Shown: in pieces, positions 52,794 through 62,103 of the stretch
Layout of the letters: every line of letters starts with the position of its first letter
Position numbering within the stretch: the stretch's first letter is position 1
Source: Arthrobacter sp. P2b
Lineage (GTDB): Bacteria; Actinomycetota; Actinomycetes; Actinomycetales; Micrococcaceae
DNA length: 64,000 bases
Direction of reading: 5' to 3'
NCBI RefSeq assembly: GCF_900168295.1
Contig: NZ_FVZL01000017.1
Location: forward strand, 1-64,000
Notes under the pieces: generated by a model
What the model was told of the DNA's origin: nothing
Databases searched by the model: none
The model's input: the letters and a program-made list of their open reading frames with translations, nothing else
Position numbers and translations under genes: made by a program

Positions 52794-52945
52794 TCGTCCC
52801 TCCTGGACGTAGAAGCTGAGTGTCATCGCGATGCCTTCGACAAGGCGGAATTGAGCGGCATCGCGGAACCCACAATCGGGCCGGCCCCCTTGCCGAACGT
52901 CACTGTGAGTTGGATTACAGCGTAGGAGTTGCCCCAGAGTTTGCG

Positions 52946-52962
52946 GTGTTGAGCCTGCACAT
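52946..52962. promoter_or_regulatory. Degenerate island operator near the permease gene
   Basis: GTGTTG-AGCCT-GCACAT has a perfect right half (GCACAT, followed by A as in the strong sites) and a poor left half. It lies about 150 bases before the permease start and 85 bases from the perfect site at 53047, so it may serve the leftward operon. Confidence 0.4.
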
Positions 52963-53046
52963 ACATCCGTCCTGCGCATGGTCTTGATGCACAGCTATTC
53001 GCTGGCAAAAGAATGGACGCGGTCCTATGAACGAGGAGTTTATGGA

Positions 53047-53063
53047 ATGTGCACCGCGCACAT
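53047..53063. promoter_or_regulatory. Island operator 1: ATGTGC-ACCGC-GCACAT
   Basis: A perfect 6-bp dyad with 5-base spacer in the divergent permease/aldehyde dehydrogenase promoter region. It is repeated exactly in its arms at 56406-56422, and up to the window edge at 63986. The GAF-PucR protein at 62104 is the only regulator in the island and a plausible binder. Confidence 0.75.
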
Positions 53064-53204
53064 ACAGCTACTTATCGTGGTGCTCCCAGCACTCGCTGGC
53101 CGCAGTTTCCTCAGGCATTGTCGGAACTAACGGAGCTTCCCAGAGTCCATACGGGACTAGGAAATTTTCGACAAACCCCACTTCTCCTGAAGGAGCACCC
53201 GATT

Positions 53205-54572
53205 ATGAGCAGCGTTATTTCGGTCTACAACCCCGCTACAGAAGAACAGATAGGCGAGGTGCCCGCCTACGACCTGCCGGACGTAAATGCAGCGGTCGAA
53301 CGCGCAGGGGCCGCCCAGCGCGCCTGGGTCCGCAAGCCACTGGCTGAACGCCGTGATGCCCTCTGGGCTATTGCCGATGCTGTCATCGCTCACAGCGACG
53401 AACTGGCCTTGCTCGAATCCACCGACGTTGGTAAGCCATTGGCGGCGGCCCGACAGGAAGTTCTTGGTGTCGCCGAGTGCTTCAAGTACTACGCCGGAAC
53501 GGTGGACAAGATCCTCGGGGACACCATTCCGGTCGATGGCGGCGTCAGCATGACTTTCCGCGAGCCGCTGGGTGTTGTGGCCGTAATTGCCCCGTGGAAC
53601 TTCCCTCTGCCTATCGCATCCTGGAGTATCGCCCCGGCTCTGGCCAGCGGTAATTCGGTAATTGTGAAACCCGCGGCCCTTACCCCCCTGTCAACTGTCC
53701 GATTTGGTGAGATCGTGAAGGAACTGGGCGTCGTCGGGGACGCGCTTCAGGTTCTCACTGGTTCGGGCGCCCGGATCGGCAATGCCCTCGCTGAACACCC
53801 GGATGTTAGCAAGATAAGTTTTACTGGTTCCACCGAGGTCGGCCGGTCCATCGTCCAGGCGGCTTCAACGACGATGAAAAGGGTTTCTCTTGAGCTCGGC
53901 GGGAAGTCCGCCAGTATCGTCTACAACGACGTTGACCTCGCCAAGTGTCTGCAGGCAGCCCCGATGTCGGTCTTCGACAACACGGGCCAGGACTGCTGTG
54001 CACGCAGCCGCTTTCTCGTGCAGCGGGGAATCTTCGACGAGTTCGTTGAGGGATTCATCGAGACTACGCGTGCACTGAAAATCGGTAACCCGCTGGACGG
54101 CAAGACCAATCTGGGACCTCTGGTATCGGCTGCCCACCGCGACACCGTTTCCAGCTTCCTCGAAAACGGTCTCAACGTCGTCACCGCCGGTGAAGCACCG
54201 GATGGCCCCGGCTTCTGGATGGCGCCCAGAATCGTCATCGCCCCGGACCCCAAGAGCCGGGTGGCAACCGATGAAATTTTCGGCCCCATCGCCTCGGTGA
54301 TTCCCTTCGACACCGAAGAGGAAGCCATCGCGCTGGCCAACAACTCAATTTACGGCCTGAGCGGCTCCATCTGGACCAACGATGTCGGACAGGCCCTGCG
54401 GACGGCGCGGGCACTTGAGTCCGGGACTCTGTCGGTCAACTCAAACTCATCCATTCGAATCCAGACACCTTATGGCGGCTTCAAACAGTCAGGCATCGGC
54501 CGCGGACTGGGCCAGGCTGCCATCGAGGCATACACCGAACTCAAGACCGTATTTGTAAGGACAGAACCGTGA
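53205..54572 (+). CDS. Aldehyde dehydrogenase, second copy
   Basis: 455 aa; GVVAVIAPWNFPLPI and VIVKPAALTPLS in the cofactor domain, catalytic Glu in SLELGGKSASIVY and Cys in NTGQDCCARSRFLV. It resembles gamma-aminobutyraldehyde/betaine-aldehyde-type dehydrogenases. I start at ATG 53205 after AAGGAGC; upstream codons in frame overlap the operator region. Overlaps the diflavin reductase start by GTGA. It should oxidise the aldehyde formed by the P450 or SDR step. Confidence 0.92.
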   Translation: MSSVISVYNPATEEQIGEVPAYDLPDVNAAVERAGAAQRAWVRKPLAERRDALWAIADAVIAHSDELALLESTDVGKPLAAARQEVLGVAECFKYYAGTVDKILGDTIPVDGGVSMTFREPLGVVAVIAPWNFPLPIASWSIAPALASGNSVIVKPAALTPLSTVRFGEIVKELGVVGDALQVLTGSGARIGNALAEHPDVSKISFTGSTEVGRSIVQAASTTMKRVSLELGGKSASIVYNDVDLAKCLQAAPMSVFDNTGQDCCARSRFLVQRGIFDEFVEGFIETTRALKIGNPLDGKTNLGPLVSAAHRDTVSSFLENGLNVVTAGEAPDGPGFWMAPRIVIAPDPKSRVATDEIFGPIASVIPFDTEEEAIALANNSIYGLSGSIWTNDVGQALRTARALESGTLSVNSNSSIRIQTPYGGFKQSGIGRGLGQAAIEAYTELKTVFVRTEP

Positions 54573-56275
54573 CAACTGACACAGGGGAGCTGGTTCGGAC
54601 CAACCAAGGCACCTCATCCGAAGTATCCAGTGAGACAGGTACCGCCGTGCAGACCCTCAGCGTCCTCTACGGCAGCCAGACCGGGAACGCTGAGTTCCTT
54701 GCGTCCAAGATCGTGGACAAGGCAAACGGCCAGGGTTACGCAGCCGAGCTTATGAGCCTGGACATGCTGACCCCGCAAGATGCGGCACGCAAGGATCGCC
54801 TGTTGATAGTTACCGCCACACACGACAACGGCCACATGCCGGACAATGCGCAACCGTTTTGGGACCAGCTTCAAAGCGCCGGTTCAGACCTCTTCAAGGA
54901 CGTTCCCTTCGCAGTCCTTGCCATTGGCGACTCCATGTACGAAGACTTCTGCAAAGCCGGCAGCGATCTTGACGAGCGCCTTGGCGAACTCGGCGGCAAG
55001 AGAATCCTTGACCGCCTCGACTGCGATGTCGACTATGACCTGACGTCAGGCAAGTGGATCAGGGGCATGCTTGAGACCTTCAAGACAGTTGTTCCCAAGA
55101 AGCGAGACAACAACCCGGAAGACTCCACTGTTCCAGGAGCAAACCCCGCCGAGCAGCCCAAAGGCACACGCCGGGAACCTAACACTGCCACCGTCGTCGA
55201 GGCCCGCCTCCTCAGCGCTCCAGAGTCCGAAAAAGAGGTCTGGCACTATGAGCTTGAGGTCAGCGGCGACAGCCGCAACTACCGGCCAGGTGACTCACTT
55301 GCCGTAATCCCCACCAACTCCATCGAACTCGTGGAAGACCTCCTCGGATTCCTTGGCCTCGCGGGCAGCGAGGTATTCGGTGAAGACGGCAAGACCGTAC
55401 GCGAGACGCTTCAAAACGACTATGAGCTTCGGCTGCCCCATCTGGGCATCGTGGCCTGGCTCGTCGAAAATCTCGCCCCGGATCATCCCGTGCGGAACCT
55501 GGTCGAGTCCGGTGACCGCAATGCGCTGGAGGACTGGCTGTGGGGACGGGACATGCTGGACGTGCTGCAGGAAACCCGGACAACGGATGTCGATCCCGGC
55601 GAGTTCCTCTCAATGCTGAGGCCCCTGCAGCACCGGTCGTACTCCATTGCCTCCAGTCCCCTCGCTGACGGCGACCGCGTCCACTTGACGGTCTCCACTG
55701 TGCAATACGAGACCGCCGGCCGCCGGCACTCGGGTGCATGCAGCGGATTCCTCCAGTCCGCCGCGCAGACCAAGACAACCATAAAAGTCTTCCCGTTGCC
55801 GGCGCACGAGTTCCACCTGCCCCACGACAACTCAGCTGACGTGATCATGGTCGGTCCGGGCGTCGGAGTTGCCCCGTTCCGTGGCTTCCTCCGTGACCGC
55901 GAAGTCTCACAAGCCCGGGGACGAAACTGGCTGTTCTTCGGGGACCGCCATGAAAAGCCTTCCTGGCTTTATCAGGAGGAGATGGAAGAACTGCAAAGCA
56001 ACGGCGCGCTGAACCGCCTCAGCGTGGCTTTCTCCCGGGATCAACAGGGCAAGGTCTATGTCCAGGACCGGATCCGCGAAGAAGGAGAAGACATCTTTGC
56101 CTGGCTATCGGGTGGAGCCTCGGTCTATGTGTGCGGCGGCAAACAAATAGCACCTGACATCGACGAAGCCCTGCTGGCGGTGCTCAGAAGCCACGGCGCA
56201 ATGACCCCCGAAAAGGCGCACGATTACCTGCAGTCCCTGAAGAGCGAAGGACGTTACGTCAAGGACGTCTACTAG
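54569..56275 (+). CDS. Diflavin reductase (NADPH-P450 reductase/CysJ-like)
   Basis: 568 aa with three domains: FMN flavodoxin (residues 30-175; VLYGSQTGNAEFLA), FAD domain (195-400; RSYSIASSPL, SGACSGFL) and NADPH domain (MVGPGVGVAPFRGFLRDRE; YVCGGKQIAPDIDEALL). It passes electrons from NADPH through FAD and FMN to a one-electron acceptor. CysJ has this build, but no sulfite reductase gene is near and a P450 lies in the next operon, so a P450 role is likely. Notable because a separate ferredoxin/ferredoxin reductase pair also serves that P450. Confidence 0.9.
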   Translation: MTTDTGELVRTNQGTSSEVSSETGTAVQTLSVLYGSQTGNAEFLASKIVDKANGQGYAAELMSLDMLTPQDAARKDRLLIVTATHDNGHMPDNAQPFWDQLQSAGSDLFKDVPFAVLAIGDSMYEDFCKAGSDLDERLGELGGKRILDRLDCDVDYDLTSGKWIRGMLETFKTVVPKKRDNNPEDSTVPGANPAEQPKGTRREPNTATVVEARLLSAPESEKEVWHYELEVSGDSRNYRPGDSLAVIPTNSIELVEDLLGFLGLAGSEVFGEDGKTVRETLQNDYELRLPHLGIVAWLVENLAPDHPVRNLVESGDRNALEDWLWGRDMLDVLQETRTTDVDPGEFLSMLRPLQHRSYSIASSPLADGDRVHLTVSTVQYETAGRRHSGACSGFLQSAAQTKTTIKVFPLPAHEFHLPHDNSADVIMVGPGVGVAPFRGFLRDREVSQARGRNWLFFGDRHEKPSWLYQEEMEELQSNGALNRLSVAFSRDQQGKVYVQDRIREEGEDIFAWLSGGASVYVCGGKQIAPDIDEALLAVLRSHGAMTPEKAHDYLQSLKSEGRYVKDVY

Positions 56276-56405
56276 GCCCCGCTCGACCTGCCCAGCACCA
56301 TGGCTTTCGTGTCCTGGGTACTGGGCAGAACACGGAAAAGCCTTGGCCTGCCTACCGCACAGGAATGTGACCTGGCTTACCGAATGCATGTAGCCGGCAA
56401 TCATG

Positions 56406-56422
56406 ATGTGCACCTTGCACAT
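56406..56422. promoter_or_regulatory. Island operator 2: ATGTGC-ACCTT-GCACAT
   Basis: Same arms and spacer length as operator 1, with the same following A, 65 bases before the glutamine-synthetase-like gene. Evidence that the second plus-strand operon belongs to the same regulon. Confidence 0.75.
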
Positions 56423-56487
56423 ACGCCAAAAGGACCCCGCTCTTAGTGTTTTTAGTAACCAATATCAATGAGGATAAGAGGTACATA

Positions 56488-57933
56488 GTGAATCCCATCA
56501 CACAGGTCCCGGAGGACCTCCACGAACTCGAGGCCATCGACATGCAGGATCAATCCTCAGCCGCGTCAGCGCATGACGAACTGCAAAAGTTCGTCTCCGA
56601 CAACGACATCAAAACGTTCAAAGTGGGCGTCGTGGACCTGGACGGCGTATGGCGCGGCAAGCGCATCCCTGCCAGGTACTTCCTGGAAAGCGTCGCTGAG
56701 CGCGGAACGAATATCTGCAACATCATCTTCGGCTGGGACATTCAGGACGAAATCATTTCTGATCTCAGCTACACGGGGTGGGACACGGGTTACCCTGACG
56801 TGACGCTCCTCCCCGATCTCAGTACCCTGAAGGTCGTTCCGGGGGAACCCGGCGTGGCTTCCGTCATTTGCGACGCCTACGAGATGTCGGGCGAGCCTGC
56901 GGCAATCTGTCCCCGAAGCATTCTCAAGCGAGTCGTGCAGAAAGCCGAAGACCTTGGATACTCGCCAGTCTGCGCCTACGAGTTCGAGTTCTACCTGCTC
57001 AAAGGCACCCCGACGGACCTTGCCGCCAAGGACTGGCGCGACCTGACCCCCATCACGGCGGGCAGTCACACCTACAGCCTCGTCAGGGACACAGGCACCG
57101 AGTTCCTCATCGGTGAGATCCGGCGCCGCCTGTCTGAGCAGGGCATTTTCATCGAGGCCAGCAACAGTGAAAACGGTCCGGGCCAGTTCGAGATGAACAT
57201 CCACTATTCGGATGCTCTCGCAGCCGCGGACAACGCCCTCCGGCTAAAGGCAACCGTCAAGGAGGTTGCAGCTGAGGCCGGCTACACGGCATCATTCATG
57301 GCCAAGATCAACCCGGAGTGGGCCGGCTCCTCCGGGCACATGCACCAGAGCCTTTGGGATCCGCAGTCGGGCAAGTCCGCCTTCGCCAATGCCGAGGAGC
57401 CCGGCGAACTGAGCGCCATCGGATACAACTACCTGGCCGGCGTCGTCGAGACGGCACCGGAGCTCACGGCCCTCTACCTGCCCACCATCAACTCTTACAA
57501 GCGGACCGAAGGCGGGCAGTGGGCCGGATCCAGCGCCACCTGGGGCCTGGACAACCGAACGGTCGCCATCAGGTCCATCCCGTCAAAGAGCAGCGCCGCA
57601 CGCATTGAAAACCGGGTACCGGGCGCTGACGCCAATCCTTACCTGGTCATCGCCGCTAACATCGCTGCCGGCCTGCACGGCGTGGAGCAGGAACTGACCG
57701 CCCCGAAGCGGGTGGAAGGAAACGCCTACGCCCTGGAGGAAGGACACCAGGTAAAGCAGCTGCCCGGAACACTCGACCAGGCCATCGAACAGTTCGAAAA
57801 AAGCGAGGTCGCCAAGGCGTACTTCGGCGAAACCTTCGTGACCCACTACGTCCAGACGAGGCGCTGGGAGCTCCGCAAGCTTCAGACCAGCGTCACCGAC
57901 TTCGAGATCGCACGTTACCTGGAACGCATCTAG
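56488..57933 (+). CDS. Glutamine-synthetase-like gamma-glutamyl-amine ligase (PuuA/IpuC/GlnA3 type)
   Basis: About 481 aa. GS-fold signatures: AYEFEFYLL, NSENGPGQFEMN, AGSSGHMHQSL, then VAIRSIPSKSSAARIENRV and GADANPYLVIAA. The N-terminal domain is KTFKVGVVDLDGVWRGKRIP. It lacks the close match to housekeeping GlnA and fits enzymes that use ATP to join glutamate's gamma-carboxyl to an amine. Followed by a gamma-glutamyl hydrolase-type gene, which supports that role. GTG at 56488 has AAGAGG upstream; ATG 56542 is an alternative. Confidence 0.85.
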   Translation: MNPITQVPEDLHELEAIDMQDQSSAASAHDELQKFVSDNDIKTFKVGVVDLDGVWRGKRIPARYFLESVAERGTNICNIIFGWDIQDEIISDLSYTGWDTGYPDVTLLPDLSTLKVVPGEPGVASVICDAYEMSGEPAAICPRSILKRVVQKAEDLGYSPVCAYEFEFYLLKGTPTDLAAKDWRDLTPITAGSHTYSLVRDTGTEFLIGEIRRRLSEQGIFIEASNSENGPGQFEMNIHYSDALAAADNALRLKATVKEVAAEAGYTASFMAKINPEWAGSSGHMHQSLWDPQSGKSAFANAEEPGELSAIGYNYLAGVVETAPELTALYLPTINSYKRTEGGQWAGSSATWGLDNRTVAIRSIPSKSSAARIENRVPGADANPYLVIAANIAAGLHGVEQELTAPKRVEGNAYALEEGHQVKQLPGTLDQAIEQFEKSEVAKAYFGETFVTHYVQTRRWELRKLQTSVTDFEIARYLERI

Positions 57934-57994
57934 CGCAGAGTGCAGCGCTAAGAGCTCCATTTCCATTTTTTAAATACTCAGAAAGAAGCACCCA

Positions 57995-58768
57995 ATGACC
58001 ACTCACCCCGGAAAGATCGCTGCAGTCACCGGAGCCGCGTCCGGAAACGGCCTTGCCATCGCAGAAAAGCTCCTCAAGGAGGGCGCCACCGTCGTAGCCC
58101 TGGACCGTGACGAGGCCGCGCTCGAACGTCTGATCGGCCAGCACCCGGAAATGGTGCCTGTTGTTATGGACGTCGCCGACGAAGCCTCGGTCCGCAGCGG
58201 CATGGCCGAGATCGACGCAAAATTCGGCCGGCTCGACACCCTCGTCAACAACGCAGGAATCGTCAAGGGCAGCAACTTCGACGACGTGAGCGTAGCGGAA
58301 TGGGACCAGGTCTTCGCCGTGAACTCCACCGGACCGTTCCTGGTCAGCCAGGCCGCACGGCCGCTGCTGGAGAAGGGCGCTGCCGCCCGGGGCGACGACT
58401 CAACCAGTGCCATCGTCAACATCACCTCTGTCGAGGCCCACATCGTCATCGCCAGCAGCGGCCACCCCCAGGTCCACTACAACGCATCCAAGGGTGCACT
58501 TCTTATGTTCACGAAGGCTTTGGCCATCGAAACCGCAGCTTCCAAAATCCGCGTCAACGCTGTCGCCCCCGGCTTCATCGAGACCCCATTCACCAAGTCC
58601 GTGCTGGAGAACCAGGACGCCGTGAAGTTCCTGCTCGACCGCACGCCCCTCGGACGAATCGGACGGCCCTCCGACGTTGCCAACGCAGTCGCGTTCCTGG
58701 CCAGCGACGAGGCCAGCTGGGTGACCGGTACCACCATCCACGTCGACGGCGGTTGGCTGGTTTACTGA
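57995..58768 (+). CDS. Short-chain dehydrogenase/reductase (SDR)
   Basis: 257 aa classical SDR. Cofactor motif TGAASGNG (12-19), NNAG (85-88), and the catalytic Ser145, Tyr162 and Lys166 (HYNASK). D-x-D at DRDE after the second strand suggests NAD preference. It probably oxidises the hydroxylated intermediate made by the P450, before the gamma-glutamyl group is removed. One base separates it from the hydrolase gene. Confidence 0.9.
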   Translation: MTTHPGKIAAVTGAASGNGLAIAEKLLKEGATVVALDRDEAALERLIGQHPEMVPVVMDVADEASVRSGMAEIDAKFGRLDTLVNNAGIVKGSNFDDVSVAEWDQVFAVNSTGPFLVSQAARPLLEKGAAARGDDSTSAIVNITSVEAHIVIASSGHPQVHYNASKGALLMFTKALAIETAASKIRVNAVAPGFIETPFTKSVLENQDAVKFLLDRTPLGRIGRPSDVANAVAFLASDEASWVTGTTIHVDGGWLVY

Positions 58769-58769
58769 C

Positions 58770-59510
58770 ATGCGGGCGCCCCTTATTGCCATTTCCGCGG
58801 CCCGGCAGACCGTCGATACCGCCTTTGGCCCGATGCCTTCAACGGTCCAGAACATGGCCTACGCCAACGGCGTGCTTGCCGCAGGCGGCCGTCCCGCCAT
58901 TCTTCCGTCCACGGCAACGATCCCCGATGCGGCGCTTGAAGGATTCGACGGGCTGATCCTCACCGGCGGCGGTGACATCAGCCCCCGGCTGTATGGGGAG
59001 GACCCGGCCGACACGGTCTATGACGTGTGCGACATCAGGGACGACTTCGAAATCGAGCTTTACAACGAGGCCATGCTCCGCGGCCTGCCCATCCTGGCCA
59101 CTTGCCGGGGGATGCAGCTAGTCAACGTTATTCGAGGCGGAAACCTCGTCCAGGAAGTGAGCCCGGACAGGGGGCACTGGCAGGACCATCCCTCTCATGA
59201 ACCATGGCACCAGGTACAACTGGAGCCCGGTTCCGAACTTGCCCGGATCGCCAAAGACCTGACCATTCCCGTGAACAGCTACCACCACCAGGGCTTGGGA
59301 AAGCTCGGAACAGGCCTTCGTGTCGTGGGACGGGAAGGCGATGTTATCGAAGCAATTGAAGCCGACGATGCCCGCCTCATCGGAGTCCAATGGCATCCCG
59401 AGCACATGGTCGACTACCACGAAGCCCAGAAGGCCCTCTTCGTCGATCTCGTGGAGAAGGCCGCAGCGTACGCACAGTCACAGAAACCACTTCAGGAGCA
59501 ATTCTCATGA
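58770..59510 (+). CDS. Class I amidotransferase-fold gamma-glutamyl hydrolase (PuuD/C26-like)
   Basis: 246 aa, peptidase C26 family. Nucleophile Cys112 in ATCRGMQLVNV, with His209 and Glu211 in VQWHPEHM; LTGGGDISPRLYGE is the typical N-terminal signature. PuuD hydrolyses gamma-glutamyl-GABA. Here it should free the product from its gamma-glutamyl tag after oxidation and return glutamate. Its stop overlaps the P450 start by ATGA. Confidence 0.9.
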   Translation: MRAPLIAISAARQTVDTAFGPMPSTVQNMAYANGVLAAGGRPAILPSTATIPDAALEGFDGLILTGGGDISPRLYGEDPADTVYDVCDIRDDFEIELYNEAMLRGLPILATCRGMQLVNVIRGGNLVQEVSPDRGHWQDHPSHEPWHQVQLEPGSELARIAKDLTIPVNSYHHQGLGKLGTGLRVVGREGDVIEAIEADDARLIGVQWHPEHMVDYHEAQKALFVDLVEKAAAYAQSQKPLQEQFS

Positions 59511-60700
59511 GCACAGAAACTGAGCGGGGACTCAGCCACAACAAGTCAGACTTTGACTTCCACGGACGGTCGCTCGACAACATTTTCGACGAATACCAGG
59601 ACATCCTAGCCAACGGACCTGTCGGGCACAGTAACAAGTATGGAGGCTTTTGGTACATCACCAAGAGCGAAGATATCTTCAACGCCGAGCAGGACCCCGA
59701 CACGTTCGCGGTCGGACCCTCAATGCTCCTCCCGGCGTTCGGCACTGACGTCCCCCTGATTCCGATCGACATCGATCCGCCGACCCACGCTGACTTCCGC
59801 AAAATCCTGCTGCCGATGTTCACCCCCATGAACATCTCAAAGCTGACACCCGGAATGCGGGAGACCGCTCAGCAGCTGTGCCGGGAAGTCCTCACAGCCG
59901 GAGACGTCGTTGATGTCTCGGCAAAGCTTGCCCGCCCGATGCCGACCATTATCTTCAGCCGCCTGGCCGGATATCCGGAACAGGACTGGCCAATCTTCGA
60001 CCGGTGGATCGACGAAATCATCTATGAGCGGACCGCGCATCCGGAAACCGCATATGCGGCCGGACGCGAACTCAACGACTACTTCGACCGCCTTCTGGAC
60101 GAACGGGAAAAGGCCGGACCGGAAGCGGACGCCAGCAATGACCTGATCACCCAGCTCCTGAAAGCGGAAGTGAAAGGCCGGAAGCTCACGCGGGAAGAGC
60201 TGCTGTCGTACTGCTACCTGCTCTTCCTCGCCGGGCTCGACACGACCGCCTGGGCGATCCGTTCCGCCCTCTGGTACCTGGCCGGCAACCCGCAGGCCCA
60301 GCAGCAGTTGCGGGAAGACCCGGACCTGATCCCCACCGCAGCCGAAGAATTCCTGCGGACGCTCTCCCCGGTCCAGGCCATGGCCCGCACCGCGAAGAAG
60401 GACACAGTTGTCCGGGGCCAGGAAATCAAGGCTGGCGAACGCGTTGTGCTCGTCTTCGGCGCGGGCAACCGTGACCCGGAGGTCTACGAAGAACCCAACG
60501 ACATCAAGATTGACCGTGAAGACAACCGCCACCTGGCCTTCGGCGGAGGGATCCACCGGTGCCTCGGCTCGAACCTTGGCCGCGCCGAAATGGTTATCGC
60601 CATGGAGGAATTCCTGAAGGCTGTCCCTCACTTCGAACGGGCGAATGACGACGAACCGTGGCACGGCGTCGGCCCGCTTACCCTCAAGATTGGAGCTTGA
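59507..60700 (+). CDS. Cytochrome P450 (class I, soluble)
   Basis: 397 aa. Heme ligand Cys352 in FGGGIHRCLGSNLGR; I-helix oxygen-activation AGLDTT (242-247); E281-x-x-R284 in the K-helix. No membrane anchor. Electrons come from the ferredoxin and reductase encoded next, and possibly from the diflavin reductase. In context it would hydroxylate an amine carbon, either free or as the gamma-glutamyl amide. Comparable P450s beside glutamine-synthetase-like genes open piperidine and morpholine rings in mycobacteria; this is family knowledge, not proof of substrate. Confidence 0.95.
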   Translation: MSTETERGLSHNKSDFDFHGRSLDNIFDEYQDILANGPVGHSNKYGGFWYITKSEDIFNAEQDPDTFAVGPSMLLPAFGTDVPLIPIDIDPPTHADFRKILLPMFTPMNISKLTPGMRETAQQLCREVLTAGDVVDVSAKLARPMPTIIFSRLAGYPEQDWPIFDRWIDEIIYERTAHPETAYAAGRELNDYFDRLLDEREKAGPEADASNDLITQLLKAEVKGRKLTREELLSYCYLLFLAGLDTTAWAIRSALWYLAGNPQAQQQLREDPDLIPTAAEEFLRTLSPVQAMARTAKKDTVVRGQEIKAGERVVLVFGAGNRDPEVYEEPNDIKIDREDNRHLAFGGGIHRCLGSNLGRAEMVIAMEEFLKAVPHFERANDDEPWHGVGPLTLKIGA

Positions 60701-60705
60701 TCACC

Positions 60706-60942
60706 ATGGGAGAACTTTGGGTCGACGGAGGGCGTTGTCAAGGCCACGCCCGGTGCTGGGCTCTGGCACCCGAAACCTTTGAGATCGACGAGGAAGGCTA
60801 CGCGCACGTCATTCCTGGCCGCGAAAACAGCGGCGATGAACCCAACGTCCGCAAGGCCATCCGGAACTGCCCCGAACGGGCAATCCTGGAACGGGAAACG
60901 AACGAGGCCAGCGAGAAAGCATCAGAGGTTTCGGCATCGTGA
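60706..60942 (+). CDS. [3Fe-4S] ferredoxin partner of the P450
   Basis: 78 aa. Cluster ligands are Cys11 and Cys17 (RCQGHARC, with His14 where a fourth Cys would be) and Cys55 (NCPERAI). That pattern marks the 3Fe-4S type used by actinobacterial P450s. The C-terminal acidic tail (NEASEKASEVSAS) is longer than usual. It lies 5 bases after the P450 gene and overlaps the reductase gene by GTGA. Confidence 0.92.
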   Translation: MGELWVDGGRCQGHARCWALAPETFEIDEEGYAHVIPGRENSGDEPNVRKAIRNCPERAILERETNEASEKASEVSAS

Positions 60943-62099
60943 CACATCTGCCAGACCGGGTTGCGGTCATTGGTGCTTCGGTTGCGTCGGCGATGCTGAT
61001 TGAACGCAGCCGCGAGCTGGGCTTTGCAGGCGAATTTATAGTCGTTGATTCAGACCCGAACGCGCCCTACGACCGGCCCCCGCTGTCCAAGCAATTCCTT
61101 CTTGGCACCGGCCCCGTCGAACCGGCCGAGTGGTGGCCGGAGGCTACGCCGATCCTCAATGCAAAGGCCATCGGGCTGCTCACTGACAAGCGGACTGTCC
61201 TGACGGACAAGCTCGGAGAAGTAGCCGCTGACGCCGTCGTCATCTCCACAGGAGCCGGCTCAATCCGGCTGCCGAACGAGCCAGCGGGCGTTCTCAGCCT
61301 CAGAACCGCGCAGGACGCCCTTGCCCTGCGCAGCGCCGTGGATGCAGGAGCTGCCAGTGCAATCATCATCGGCGCGGGAACCATTGGTGCGGAACTGGCA
61401 TCTACACTCGCCCAGCGTGGGCTTGCCGTCACGGTAGTGGATTTGGCTCCGCAACCAATGCAGCGCTTCTTTTCAGGACATCTGGGAGAGGAAGCGAAGG
61501 CATGGATGCATCAGGCCGGTGTCGTAACTCATTTTGGGGTTGCTGTGGAATCCATTCAGAAAACGGATGCGCAGTGGAAGGTCCGGGTCAGCGGCCTGGA
61601 CCTGCACGCCGACCTGGTGATCAGCGCTGTCGGCGCACGCCCCCACACCGAATGGCTGACCTACAGCGAGCTCGACATTTCCAACGGAGTCCGTTGCACT
61701 GCGGACGGGAAAGCCCTCCTGACCAGTGGTGAAATCGCCGACGGGATCTTCGCTATCGGAGACGTTTCGGCCCGGCAGGCCGAGGACGGAACCTTTCGGC
61801 GGTTCGAGAGTTGGACCCAGGCCCAACGTCATGGCGCAGCCCTGGCAGAATACTTCGCAGGCTTCGACTCCAGCGAACTGGAACAGGCTCCGTACGGGTG
61901 GACGGAGCAGTTCGGCCGAAAGGTACAGGTGCACGGAATGCTTCCGACGGCAGGCGAACTTGTACAGGTATACGCTGCGGAGGAACGCAACGCCGCCCTG
62001 TACCGGGTTGGATCTGCGGAGGAGGACGTGGCTTGGATCGGCGTCAACGCGCCAAGGCAGTTCAGCCGGGCCTCCCTGGGCATGAGCCTTCTAAGCTGA
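60939..62099 (+). CDS. NAD(P)H-ferredoxin reductase (rubredoxin reductase-like)
   Basis: 386 aa. FAD motif AVIGASVASAMLIER (Gly-Ala-Ser replaces the common GxGxxG start), RPPLSKQFLL, then the NAD(P)H motif IIGAGTIGAELASTLAQRG and the FAD-closing EIADGIFAIGDVS. It reduces the ferredoxin encoded just before it, completing a class I P450 electron chain. GTG start. The regulator gene follows after 4 bases. Confidence 0.92.
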   Translation: MTHLPDRVAVIGASVASAMLIERSRELGFAGEFIVVDSDPNAPYDRPPLSKQFLLGTGPVEPAEWWPEATPILNAKAIGLLTDKRTVLTDKLGEVAADAVVISTGAGSIRLPNEPAGVLSLRTAQDALALRSAVDAGAASAIIIGAGTIGAELASTLAQRGLAVTVVDLAPQPMQRFFSGHLGEEAKAWMHQAGVVTHFGVAVESIQKTDAQWKVRVSGLDLHADLVISAVGARPHTEWLTYSELDISNGVRCTADGKALLTSGEIADGIFAIGDVSARQAEDGTFRRFESWTQAQRHGAALAEYFAGFDSSELEQAPYGWTEQFGRKVQVHGMLPTAGELVQVYAAEERNAALYRVGSAEEDVAWIGVNAPRQFSRASLGMSLLS

Positions 62100-62103
62100 A
62101 ACG

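Noticed and set aside
54569..56275. Diflavin protein as sulfite reductase subunit CysJ of sulfur assimilation
   Set aside because: No cysI, cysH or cysD genes are in the window; the aldehyde dehydrogenase overlap and the P450 operon under the same operator favour a P450-type role, though this is not excluded.
56488..57933. Glutamine-synthetase-like gene as housekeeping GlnA
   Set aside because: Its motifs diverge from GlnA and it is followed by an SDR, a C26 hydrolase and a P450, the setting of gamma-glutamyl-amine ligases.
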